Assembly: GCF_000002075.1 (NCBI RefSeq)
Contig: NW_004797315.1
Span: forward strand, 1,097,319 to 1,161,318
Source of the DNA: Aplysia californica
Taxonomy: Eukaryota; Mollusca; Gastropoda; Aplysiida; Aplysiidae
Length of the DNA stretch: 64,000 nt
Reading direction: 5' to 3'
Below are positions 35,284-39,775 of the stretch, in pieces (positions within the stretch are counted from its first letter, which is position 1; every line of letters starts with the position of its first letter). The position numbers and the translations under genes are program-made. The notes under the pieces are model-generated. The model was not told the DNA's origin. It saw only the letters and a program-made list of their open reading frames with translations, and made no database searches.

Positions 35284-36404
35284 AACACCAAACAAATGCG
35301 CCATGTGCCAGCTTCTTGACAATTAAGACTCCTCTTATCTTATCTTGGTGAATCTTTGAAGATTTCCACATCTTTCTTTCGTGCCAACTTGAAGAGCAAA
35401 ACTAGTGAAAAGACTTTAATGGAATTTCTTGATGGCGTTTCTTTTCTTTTTTTCTTTTTTGGGACCTTAATAGTCCTCAATTGAATATTTTCTTTTCCTC
35501 TAGGGTCCCATATCTTTAAATAAAAACCCACCCTAAAACCTGTTCTTCAAAACAATATTGGCCCCTTGATGGGTCAGAAAACTTTCAATATACTGTAAAC
35601 AATCATTTATGTGCATGCTAAACTTTCGTTGTGAGCTAAGTGATGATGTCCTTTTCTGCTTCCAAAAAAGTTCCACAAGAGAGAAAGTTCCTTTTGTGCT
35701 TGATCTGTTGTGTTCTTCATAGTCACGCCCGAATATAGACTATGGCTGGGAGAATTTGGTACTTTTGATTTTCATTCTTACTAGAAGTGCATATCTATGG
35801 GTGGTTGGTGGGTGCGCTGCTGTGGTTTGCTCCTTCTTTTCTTTCAAACATCTGTTGTCCTGTTTTCTCCTCCTTCTTTTTTGTGTTTGTTACTCTCTTG
35901 TAACACCCGTAATCCTTGGCACTAATATGACTTATTTGTATTGCAAATGCTGTAAAATTTTTACTAAAACTAAAACTAAAAGGAAGTGCATGTCTTTTTC
36001 TTTATATCTTGCTTTTTTCAAGTTTGTCTCCAGGATAATTTTACTTGCATTTATTGAGAATGCCCATTCTGTCTCTGAACTCATTTGATCATAATAAAGG
36101 TCCACTTTGTTTCAGAATGAATTACCGTCTGCCCACGATGATGGATGAGAGCAGCTCTGTGTTCAAGCCTCACGGACTGTGCTACGACAGTTATGGCCGC
36201 ATCATTGTGACTGATCCAGACAACCAATCAGTTGTCCGTCTTGTCAGAGACCCCAACACACTCAAGTACATCATGCAGCCTCTACTGACCAAGTCAGATG
36301 ACTTGCCAGGCTTGTCATACCCAAGGCTTGTAGCCATGGGACCAGACATGAGGCTGTGGGTGGTGTGTAGGAATGACATCCTAGTGTTTGATTACTGCAC
36401 TTGA
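7161..36404 (+). CDS. TRIM-family E3 ubiquitin ligase: RING, two B-boxes, coiled coil, NHL-like propeller (11 coding exons, 709 aa)
   Basis: Exons: 7161-7848, 8499-8698, 10075-10132, 13651-13748, 16352-16476, 21666-21837, 23490-23568, 25356-25591, 28685-28773, 32348-32443 and 36116-36404. All introns are GT-AG, phases agree throughout, and the coding sum is 2130 nt. The product has a C3HC4 RING (Cys17, 20, 33, His35, Cys38, 41, 56, 59), a first B-box (Cys86 to about His131) and a second B-box (Cys203, His208, Cys215, 218, 223, 226, His232, 235). A coiled-coil-like helical stretch follows at about 240-390, and a beta-propeller-like C-terminus at about 475-709 contains NHL-type strands (GDICVADTEGSSVIVL, GRIIVTDPDNQSVVRL). 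By family knowledge the RING recruits an E2 to ubiquitinate partners bound by the propeller, probably in the cytoplasm. ATG 7161 is chosen because a splice acceptor sits 15 bases upstream and the RING begins at residue 15. The exact orthologue is uncertain, since TRIM genes are expanded in molluscs. Confidence 0.9.
8499..8698 (+). CDS. TRIM gene coding exon 2: end of B-box 2 and start of coiled coil
   Basis: Residues 231-296. Acceptor TTCTTGCTACAG, donor AAA|GTAAGA. It opens with GEHKLHE, supplying the two final His ligands of B-box 2. A highly charged helical stretch follows (YLEDSMNKVKERASALMQGC and onward), typical of the TRIM coiled coil. It ends in phase 0. Confidence 0.9.
10075..10132 (+). 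CDS. TRIM gene coding exon 3: coiled coil, 58-nt micro-exon
   Basis: Residues 297-315, ILKQTTISFDQAVANARGQ. Acceptor TTTCTTCCAG, donor CAAG|GTGAGC. Entered in phase 0 and left in phase 1, matching both neighbours. It is too short to show as an open frame and is identified by phase and splice sites. Confidence 0.82.
10484..11908. mobile_element. TIR MITE family 1, copy 2, split by a LINE
   Basis: The left end TATGTGTCACGATGCAGTG and right end CACGATGCATCACATA are inverted. The interior words AGAGGTATAATTAGCGAGAA and GATTTCATTATTTTGACGAG match the other copies. The element is interrupted at 10763-11737 by a LINE fragment. It lies in the intron between TRIM coding exons 3 and 4. Confidence 0.82.
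10763..11737 (+). mobile_element. 5'-truncated LINE fragment inside a MITE
   Basis: Broken reading frames encode reverse transcriptase and C-terminal parts of a non-LTR element: FFIDQEKAFDRVKHAKLWKT near 10835-10900, then WFGHLLRMSLGQPASRAY, GRGTPRKR and an ITTERAAELAYHRKLHLPST stretch near 11640-11710. Stops and frame changes show it is inactive. It is flanked by a 15-bp target duplication with one mismatch (GATCTTCATTTTATA at 10748-10762, GATCTACATTTTATA at 11738-11752) and ends in an AAAGTA-like tail. The clade is not certain. Confidence 0.85.
12152..13500 (-). mobile_element. SINE-A copy split by a Tigger-like MITE
   Basis: Minus-strand SINE-A. The tRNA-like head is at about 13425-13500 (degenerate B box GGTTTCAAAC on the plus strand, GGTCTAGAGC on the minus). 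The body resumes at 12210-12473 with the CGCCAAGGGATCTT and ATTTTTTCGCCC words, and the hairpin tail lies near 12173-12207. Two pieces are separated by the MITE at 12474-13281. A short extra insertion lies in the tail. Confidence 0.75.
12474..13281. mobile_element. Non-autonomous Tigger-like MITE, 808 bp
   Basis: Left end CAGTAGAAACCTGATATAAC and right end TGTTATATATGGTTTCCACTG form imperfect inverted repeats of about 24 bp. TA flanks both sides (12472-12473 and 13282-13283). Inside, words such as CCTGTTATATCCGATCCCTG and its relative near 13230-13265 repeat the terminal sequence. It is inserted in a SINE-A copy, so it is younger than that SINE. No transposase is visible. Confidence 0.82.
13651..13748 (+). 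CDS. TRIM gene coding exon 4: coiled coil
   Basis: Residues 317-348, QDILTDYRGKLAESQRFNYF and onward to LSNIS. Acceptor TATTTTCCAG, donor TCT|GTAAGT. It runs from phase 1 to phase 0. The helical heptad-like composition continues the coiled coil. Confidence 0.88.
14281..15905 (+). repeat. Diverged tandem duplication within TRIM intron 4
   Basis: Segment 14380-14690 (TGAGAATGATTCTGCA, CTGCAAATTAATTGAA, then TTGGTGAATGATAGACTAGA) is repeated at 15495-15770. Segment 14281-14380 (AGAAATGAGTGGTGAACC, GATTGCTGATGTC) is repeated at 15808-15905. A linking word, AAACAGATGCTTTGTGGGGA, occurs twice, near 15448 and 15773. The array therefore has at least two and probably three partial units. A SINE-A insertion (14859-15382) lies between units. 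Confidence 0.8.
14859..15382 (+). mobile_element. SINE-A, full-length copy with target duplication
   Basis: Best copy of the family. The tRNA-like head has an A box TGGCCTAGAGGTTAAGG (14869-14885) and a B box GGTTCGAATCC (14912-14922). A CT-rich block follows, then a unique body (GAAAAATCTCGGAGGGCCC, TTAAAGATCCCTTGGTGGTC), a hairpin tail (stem GCGCTC at 15324-15329 with GAGCGC at 15349-15354) and an A-rich end. Perfect 11-bp flanking duplications AAGATTTGTTT lie at 14848-14858 and 15383-15393. It is not a functional tRNA: the head lacks a paired acceptor stem and is followed by the SINE body. Confidence 0.92.
16352..16476 (+). CDS. TRIM gene coding exon 5: end of coiled coil
   Basis: Residues 349-389, beginning LDRNHFSVANSIQVFEKQKE and ending LTKAEER. 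Acceptor TATTTTCAACAG, donor AGAAG|GTAAGT. It is left in phase 2, and the split codon AG/G gives Arg390 with exon 6. Confidence 0.88.
18251..18969. mobile_element. Nested TIR element X (719 bp)
   Basis: Left end GAGCTTGCCTCCTTATGCAT (continuing AACGTGATGTCGAGTTGCGT) pairs with the inverse of the right end, read as GCCTATGTCTCCTTATGCGC (continuing AACGCGACG). TA flanks both ends. The paralogous empty site at 20761-20780 reads GTGCTCCTAACAGTCTG with a single TA, which fits TA duplication. Internal GGA-rich codon-like repeats near 18610-18645 give open frames but no domain. Confidence 0.82.
18980..20130 (+). mobile_element. Internally deleted hAT transposon (1151 bp)
   Basis: Ends CAGGGTGTCCAACAA and TTGCTGGACACCCTG are inverted repeats, starting CAGGG as many hAT elements do. 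They are flanked by AGTCTG on both sides, a 6-bp duplication supported by the nearby empty site AACAGTCTGAAATG at 20769-20782. It keeps the first part of a transposase-like frame (19538-20053) but has no DDE or dimerisation region, so it can only move if supplied in trans, if at all. Confidence 0.85.
19538..20053 (+). pseudogene. hAT transposase N-terminal remnant with BED-like zinc finger (171 codons)
   Basis: The frame starts MGKCYFNCEWLKDDRFTEWL and has a zinc-finger pattern FCRVCKQQGTIGTNGVKALT followed by SYMKAAKH, i.e. C-x2-C with a distal H. This is the module found at the N-terminus of many animal hAT-type transposases. A second conserved block, the DEKTLMAEVRWVLHLVSSHS stretch with DDVSELFPVMF, is the usual start of the transposase core. 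The frame then stops close to the right element end. It is a transposon gene fragment, not a host gene, although a small DNA-binding peptide could still be made. Confidence 0.75.
20131..20172 (+). repeat. Direct repeat, copy A (right of the hAT)
   Basis: AGTCTGAAATGACTGAACAT and the next 22 bases match 20773-20814 with few changes. Together with sequence left of element X, this copy is the filled counterpart of the empty site at 20755-20815. Confidence 0.8.
20330..20543 (-). mobile_element. SINE-C, copy 2, with target duplication
   Basis: On the minus strand it starts with a tRNA-like A box (CCTAGTGGTTAGGC) and a B box (GGTTCGAGTC), then GTCCTTGGGAAAGGCACTTT shared with copy 1. Flanks are a perfect 11-bp duplication GCCATGTTGTG at 20319-20329 and 20544-20554. 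It lies within the large TIR element. Confidence 0.88.
20755..20815 (+). repeat. Direct repeat, copy B: unoccupied counterpart of two transposon insertions
   Basis: Reads TCTCTGTGCTCCTAACAGTC, then TGAAATGACTGGACATAAAA and onward. The same sequence is found at 18236-18250 plus 18970-18979 plus 20131-20172 once element X and the hAT are removed. Confidence 0.8.
21320..21420 (+). repeat. Unclassified repeat, copy 1
   Basis: Shares words such as TCTTTCCTGGCCCTCTATTG, TTTCTGTCTGTCTTGG and CAGTAAATGACCATTGTTTT with 45295-45395. Family and ends unknown. Confidence 0.5.
21454..21665 (+). repeat. Intronic tandem repeat that runs into a splice acceptor
   Basis: Five diverged units of about 35-50 bp, each with a GGTTCTCTTGAACTCAAATA-like core followed by AAATGTCYCATTGA and an AG. 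The last unit supplies the acceptor of TRIM exon 6 (CATTGAACAG|GTTGGTCC). The first unit has almost the same sequence (CATTGAACAG|GTCGGTTC at about 21454-21471). Confidence 0.82.
21666..21837 (+). CDS. TRIM gene coding exon 6: linker region
   Basis: Residues 391-447, including LVLPEVKKVVPPPLPLARVG and a beta-rich stretch ending ECLISAK. Acceptor CATTGAACAG, donor AAG|GTTAGA. It is much richer in G and C than the flanking introns. The acceptor lies inside the last unit of an intronic tandem repeat (21454-21665). A small MITE starts 15 bases past the exon end. Confidence 0.88.
21853..22083. mobile_element. Small MITE family 2, copy 1 (about 230 bp)
   Basis: Left end TGAGGCATGCTAACAAAATG pairs with the inverse of right end ATTCATTTTGTGAGCC. 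The interior (CACATTATAGA-like words, GACCGTCATCTCCTTTTC) matches copy 2. It begins 15 bases downstream of TRIM exon 6. No target duplication can be fixed. Confidence 0.75.
22460..23200. mobile_element. Small MITE family 2, copy 2, split by SINE-A
   Basis: Ends TGAGGCATGCTGAAAAAATT and CATTTTGTCAGCATGCCTCA are inverted repeats. Without the SINE-A insertion (22590-23081 plus its duplication) it is about 240 bp, like copy 1, from which it is separated by about 375 bp. Confidence 0.82.
22590..23081 (+). mobile_element. SINE-A copy inserted into a MITE
   Basis: A degenerate tRNA-like head (TTGTGGTTGAGAGGTTACG, B box GGTTCCGGGTTTG) is followed by the body and hairpin tail (GTACTCATATGACC with GTTGTGAGCGCC). 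Perfect 9-bp flanks ATATTAAAC lie at 22581-22589 and 23082-23090. It is about 492 bp, full length for the family. Confidence 0.9.
23312..23400 (+). mobile_element. SINE-B, partial copy
   Basis: Matches the SINE-B words CTGCTCCTTCTTTCCTATCA and AACATCTATCGTC but lacks the head and the hairpin tail. In sense with the TRIM gene. Confidence 0.65.
23490..23568 (+). CDS. TRIM gene coding exon 7 (79 nt)
   Basis: Residues 448-473, MSKERDPDGIIYYHQKTGPF followed by VHDTPR. Acceptor TATCTTTAG, donor AGGG|GTAAGT. It runs from phase 0 to phase 1. No known domain can be assigned to this short piece. Confidence 0.85.
23642..24686. mobile_element. piggyBac-like MITE, 1045 bp
   Basis: TTAA flanks both sides (23638-23641 and 24687-24690). 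A perfect 13-bp inverted repeat CTCATTCGCTACG follows immediately at each end. TTAA duplication with ends of this style is the hallmark of the piggyBac superfamily. No transposase frame is present. It lies in TRIM intron 7. Confidence 0.85.
25356..25591 (+). CDS. TRIM gene coding exon 8: first propeller strands
   Basis: Residues 475-552. Acceptor TTTCTACCAG, donor AAG|GTATGA. It contains the strand-like segment TGITTTSDNYILVCVLADSE, which resembles an NHL blade (conserved small residue, hydrophobic strand, Asp). It runs from phase 1 to phase 0. Confidence 0.9.
25923..27918. mobile_element. TIR MITE family 1, copy 3, with about 1.5 kb inserted
   Basis: Left end TATGTGAGGCTTCGTTGTG and right end CCACCGTGTCATGACACATA are inverted, with TA on both sides. 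The element is contiguous with its relatives up to about 26030 and again from about 27585 (ACACCTTTTATGTCCATT). The intervening 1.5 kb is absent from other copies and is a nested insertion of unknown type, containing a TTAA-flanked inverted repeat pair (26374-27265). Confidence 0.78.
26374..27265. mobile_element. Putative TTAA-flanked TIR element inside MITE copy 3
   Basis: TTAA followed by AAACGGCACGACAAA at 26374-26392 is mirrored by TTTGTCGTGCCGTTT up to TTAA at 27262-27265. This fits a piggyBac-like MITE of about 0.9 kb, but the repeat is short and the interior has no known counterpart in the window. Confidence 0.55.
28685..28773 (+). CDS. TRIM gene coding exon 9
   Basis: Residues 553-581, HLSCLMKMSLRGEVIKTTMR and onward to NMISP. 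Acceptor TTCTTTCTCAG, donor CTGA|GTAAGT. It ends in phase 2; GA plus the first T of exon 10 gives Asp582. Confidence 0.87.
28915..29484 (-). mobile_element. SINE-A copy split by SINE-B
   Basis: Minus-strand SINE-A. The head is at about 29415-29484 (degenerate B box GGTCTCGAAAC on the plus strand, A box region CTAGGCCAC). The body words CGCCAAGGGATCTTTAATTG and CTTACCTACC lie at 28980-29080. It is interrupted by a SINE-B at 29172-29355 flanked by GTGACAGA. Confidence 0.75.
29172..29355 (+). mobile_element. SINE-B with target duplication, nested in SINE-A
   Basis: GTGACAGA flanks both sides (29164-29171 and 29356-29363). The copy reads GGTTGGCGGGTGCTCTGGTG, TATCAAACATCTCTCGTCC, then a hairpin tail of the SINE-A type (GGCGCTC with GAGCGCC) and ACTAAAAC at the end. 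This copy links the two families through its tail. Confidence 0.88.
30003..30120. mobile_element. TIR MITE family 1, one end only (copy 4)
   Basis: TATGTAAGGCATCATTGTAA and GTGCTTGTCAAAATAATAAA match one end of family 1. The other end is not found nearby. Confidence 0.65.
30282..30510 (+). repeat. Unclassified diverged repeat, copy 1
   Basis: Resembles 34690-34985: GGGAAGCTGTTCTATTGTAC, then a segment with ATACCACAGTTTAAGAAA and TGTACATCTGAGCAGC. Both copies lie in introns of the TRIM gene. An open frame of 185 codons crosses it but has no domain. Confidence 0.55.
31434..31616 (+). mobile_element. SINE-B with target duplication
   Basis: Flanks CACAGAGATCT (31423-31433) and CACCGAGATCT (31617-31627), 11 bp with one mismatch. 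The head is GGGTGGTTGGTGGGTGCTCT and the tail arms are ACATTT with AAGTGCC, eroded. Confidence 0.85.
32187..32245 (+). mobile_element. 59-bp tail-only SINE insertion
   Basis: Only the hairpin tail is present: GGCGCTCATATGACC, loop, GTTGCGAGCGC, then AGTAAAACC and a short A-rich end. It is flanked by a perfect 11-bp duplication ACTATACTATT (32176-32186 and 32246-32256). It is 98 bases upstream of TRIM coding exon 10 (exon start 32348). Confidence 0.88.
32348..32443 (+). CDS. TRIM gene coding exon 10: NHL-like repeat
   Basis: Residues 583-613, FVAVNDDGDICVADTEGSSV and onward to DIKD. The pattern small-hydrophobic-Asp-x-Asn/Gly, then strand, then VIVL is typical of NHL repeats. Acceptor GGCAAACCAG, donor GACAG|GTGGGT. 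It runs from phase 2 to phase 2. Confidence 0.9.
32636..33041. mobile_element. TIR MITE family 1, copy 5 (406 bp)
   Basis: Left TATGTGAGGCATGGTGGTGA and right CAGCATCGTGACACATA, with TA on both sides (32634-32635 and 33042-33043). The interior is in the opposite orientation to copy 1. Uninterrupted. Confidence 0.85.
33215..33745 (-). pseudogene. Mariner transposase fragment (minus strand)
   Basis: The reverse strand matches the mariner at 57363-58514 in order: GGTGATAAAACATG (first catalytic Asp region), the [10 protein letters not shown]-coding block, AGACCAGCAATCAGAAGAAA, the HHDN-equivalent region and the CCATGTGACTTTCC block of the third Asp. Frames are broken. It meets a plus-strand mariner fragment at about 33750-33770. 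Confidence 0.82.
33765..34005 (+). pseudogene. Mariner transposase C-terminal fragment (plus strand)
   Basis: Encodes the QWFENEEEIVLKANAALRPL region, then AFECWLHQ, and a GFYFE-like end typical of mariner C-termini. It ends with TATGTACAAAATTTATATCT and AAAATAAAAGC, matching the 3' end of the mariner at 58440-58514. It abuts the minus-strand fragment in inverted orientation. Confidence 0.78.
34690..34985 (+). repeat. Unclassified diverged repeat, copy 2
   Basis: Pairs with 30282-30510 (GCAAGCTGTTCGACTGTCC, GATACCACAGATCAGATTAA, CTACATCTGATCAGCAAGCC). Confidence 0.55.
35236..35283. repeat. GT/GA microsatellite
   Basis: A short TG run followed by a GA run. Simple repeat in the last TRIM intron. 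Confidence 0.9.
35797..35982 (+). mobile_element. SINE-B with target duplication
   Basis: Flanks GAAGTGCATATCT (35784-35796) and GAAGTGCATGTCT (35983-35995), 13 bp with one mismatch. It ends in repeated ACTAAA units. Its hairpin arms are eroded. It lies 130 bp before the last TRIM exon. Confidence 0.88.
36116..36404 (+). CDS. TRIM gene last coding exon: NHL-like repeats and stop
   Basis: Residues 615-709 and stop TGA at 36402-36404. Acceptor TTTGTTTCAG. Contains PHGLCYDSYGRIIVTDPDNQ and SVVRL, then a second strand set ending RLWVVCRNDILVFDYCT. The stop codon lies within the target duplication of a SINE-B insertion, so the 3' UTR begins with that SINE. Confidence 0.93.
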
Positions 36405-36418
36405 TCTGATGTGGAATG

Positions 36419-36773
36419 AGTGGTTGGCGGGTGCTCTGATATGGTTTGTTCCTTCTTTCTTATCAAACCTCTATCATCCTTATCTCTCCTCCTCCAGAGG
36501 AGGGGGCAAAGGAGGTGAGGGGGTAGGGGAAGAAAGTGGAGACAAAAGCAGATGACAGAAAATTGCAAGAGAGCAGGAAAAGAGGTGAAAGGAGACAATT
36601 TTAGAGAAGTAAATTTTTCGGTCGCTACCCGGATTCGAACCCGGGACCTTTGAATGAGAGGTGAACACCTTAACCTCTTGGCCACGAGAGCCTCCCTTGT
36701 CACACCTCTATTTTTTAACACTTTTATGACCTTATTGTGTTTCAAGTGTTGTAAAACTCTTACTAAAACTAAA
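36419..36773 (+). mobile_element. SINE-B at the TRIM stop codon, containing a SINE-A head
   Basis: SINE-B pieces at 36419-36490 and 36700-36773 are separated by a minus-strand SINE-A fragment. The flanks TGATCTGATGTGGAATG (36402-36418) and TGATCTAATGGAAATG (36774-36789) look like a diverged target duplication of 16-17 bp. Its left copy begins with the TRIM stop codon. The SINE therefore forms the start of the 3' UTR. Confidence 0.78.
36491..36698 (-). mobile_element. SINE-A head fragment nested in SINE-B
   Basis: On the minus strand: A box TGGCCAAGAGGTTAAGG, B box GGTTCGAATCC (both intact), then the CT-rich block. It stops at the CCTCCTCTGG position of the family. The 3' body and hairpin are missing, which is unusual for a SINE inserted by target-primed reverse transcription; a later deletion or recombination with the CTCC-rich SINE-B is likely. 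Confidence 0.8.
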
Positions 36774-38875
36774 TGATCTAATGGAAATGTTGAGTTACAA
36801 AATGTGTATTTTTAGCTTGGTGCCTATTTGATGATACTGATATCTTGTAGTTGACAGCCAAATGCAAAGGAACAGCTTATGTTAAACCTTACTTCAAATT
36901 CCTTTCTGAATTGGACGTTTTTCTCAAATTTGAGCGTTAGAAAGATTCAACACTGTCAAATAGAAATGTTGTAATTGTGAGCTTCTAGATTCTGTAGTAC
37001 CTGAGATGCATTTTATTAACATAATCTGATGGTTTGCTTTTGTTTTTCTTTTGGATGTTAGTATTTCCCCTTTTGCAGAGTGCTAGACAAATGCATGAAT
37101 TAATTCTAGTCCTGTTAAACTTGCCAGTTGGTAGAGAAGTAGATCCAAAAAGGGACTTGTACACTGGACAAATGTTTCTTTGCGCTGATGCATTTCATTC
37201 ATTTTGTTGATGGTGTATCAAGGAGTAAATGTTTACCTACCAATATTGATGACTGAACATTGCTTACTGTCTTTGCTATCTTTGATCACCAGCACTGAGA
37301 TCATCCATATCGATGTGCATTTTGTATTGCCTTATGTGGTATCTCATGTATTTGCCTCGCTGTGCATATATCTTCAACAGTTTAGATAATTAATTCACAG
37401 TTTGCTTTTCCTATGATCTTTGTCTTTCTTACTTGTTATTGTTTAGCCTCATTGGTAAGATATTATCTTTTATGAAACACCATGATTTGGTAGTTGTAGA
37501 TGCTGTAGAAAGAAGAAAACAGTGTAAGGATATTCTTCTATGCCCTATGATTTTATCCAAATGTGCTTTTAGGCATAGAAGGCTTGGATATATCTTTGTT
37601 ATATACTATTTTAGTTGTCACATTTGCATAGCGGTCTCCTGTACTTACAGCCACTGTTCCATGACACACTTATGTTTTTCCTATATTTTTTACCTATCCA
37701 TAGCAGTCTCTGTTTAGTATGATCACTATCACTCATTTTCGAGACAAGTCAACCTCAAAACCTGCTCCTTCAAAAGTTTTCTGCCCGACTGATTCTCAGA
37801 CTGAATGTGTGAGTTCAGTCAATGCGAAAAACAGCTGGGCTAATCGCCTAGTAGGTGCTACCTACAAAAGGGGTGGGGGGGTAACTGGGTACAGCACTTA
37901 CCCAATGATGTGCGAGTGTCCTGTGGAGTGAGCTCGTTGCCGCTGCCCACATCTTACGTGACAACCAATAATAACAACACTCTACTGCTGACCTCAGTAC
38001 AATAGCAAAGGAAGAACAACCAGTTTCACCCTCCAATCACTCAAATCATTCTAGAGAAAATTTTTGGCATTCTTCCCTGCTGGTGATTACAGATTTAAAC
38101 TGATAGCAAAAGAAATTGAAAACAATCTGTAGTCAGAAAACATTTTTCAAAACATGAAATTTAAAAACTACTGTGAGTCTGCCTGAACAGCAGGAGAGCT
38201 AACACACTGGCACAAAAATACGGGCTCACAGACTGGCTACCCGAATTAAGAATAAAAGCACAATACCAAATGCCATCAAGCACATTATACAATGACTTGG
38301 CACAAAAATTTCATTTGTGCGTGCATCTTCATAACATATGTACTATTTATTTCGAAAATAGAGAGAATTAAAACGAATACTTAGCTGGATTTTATTTTTA
38401 AATGCAAACAGTATAAAAACATTGAAAAAAAAAAGAAAAAAAACAAGACCAGGAGAATTCAAGGAATTTCACAAAGAGTCAAAAATATAAAATATGCTCA
38501 CAATGACACAGGGCTCAACAGTCACAGTAATTATTTTTGGACAGAGTAATATGGAAAGCAGCAACATTTGTTCATAGTTCACTCCTCTCTTTCACTGAGC
38601 ATTTCAACATCAATATTGTGAACACAAAAAAGATAATAGCTGACACCAAATATCAAGGAGCAAACCATATCAGAGCACGGGTCAACCGCTGACACACAGG
38701 CAACATTGTTTTGAGTAAATACAGATTGTAGTTCATTGGCTACACTGGATCATCCACATCAAACAACGTATATTTTCAATATCCACAAAGACGCCAATAA
38801 AAAAAAAAGAGAATGGCGAGAGCTAAAAGGCTTTCGTAAATATTTGGATTTTTAACATTTGAAATGTTGTTGCTT

Positions 38876-39090
38876 ATAACGACCCCATCAACACAATTTA
38901 GATATTTAGAAGGCGGGCTTCCAACCCTGCCCGTCACTGCTATCAGGGCCAACTTAAGTTGAGTGGGATACATTCCAGCAGAAAGTCCAAAATACTCAAT
39001 AAAAATTTTCTCCCCACTCAGGAATCATTCTCGATTCTCCTGCGAGTAATGGCAATGCGCCTAACCCCTTCACCACAGATGCCGGCCAAA
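38876..39090 (-). mobile_element. SINE-C, degenerate copy 3
   Basis: The tail ATAACGACCCCATCAACACA and the TTTAGATATTTAGAAGGCGG region match copy 2 (TAACGCCCCTATCAACAC). The tRNA-like head near 39040-39085 is degenerate (GTGAAGGGGTTAGGCGC on the minus strand). Confidence 0.6.
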
Positions 39091-39680
39091 AAGTTTTCAA
39101 GATGAAAGAATTGTGAAAATAAAGCAACAAAAAGAAGCACCATCACCAAAGAACAAAGTACAATTTCAAAACAAAGGAGACAAAGCCTACAAATAAGTCA
39201 TAGATATACAATATAACATAACAATATTTTACAAAATCACCAAAACTAGCTACAACGTAACAAAAATAAGTACAGCTCCATACAACCTGTTGCTAGCTCT
39301 GAGCTTTCCACCAGCTGCTCTCTCAAAGTCTTCAACCCTCACAAATGTTCAAAGCACCCTGCAGCCAGTTACAACAGACATTGTAAGAAAAACATCTATA
39401 CCACAATTTTGAAAAGTTATTGTGCTTTATGAGAGTCTTACAAAGATACTGTAAAAATTTGAACAATACATTTCTAAAAACTTTACTTTGATTTTTATAT
39501 TATATTTGCACAAAGAAAACAAAACAACTTGACACACAATTCATGAACTAGTGGTCGTACTGATTCAGTAGAGTGCTAGAATCACATACAAGCAAAAAAA
39601 AATTCCCTTTAGCATTGACATGTTCCTTCATACAGCCATCAGGGAGTAATATACATGCCTTTTAATCAGCGATACAAGTA

Positions 39681-39775
39681 CAGTCAAACCAGTCCATAAC
39701 GGTCACTTAAGATCATAGACAAAAGTGACCATCATCGACAGGTGACTGCTATGGACAAAGTCTAATTTATGGTCA
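39681..39775 (+). mobile_element. One end of a Tigger-like element
   Basis: TA followed by CAGTCAAACCAGTCCATAAC and GGTCAC words, of the same style as the element at 59363 (CAGTCGAACCTGCCCTGACG). The opposite end was not found. Confidence 0.5.
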
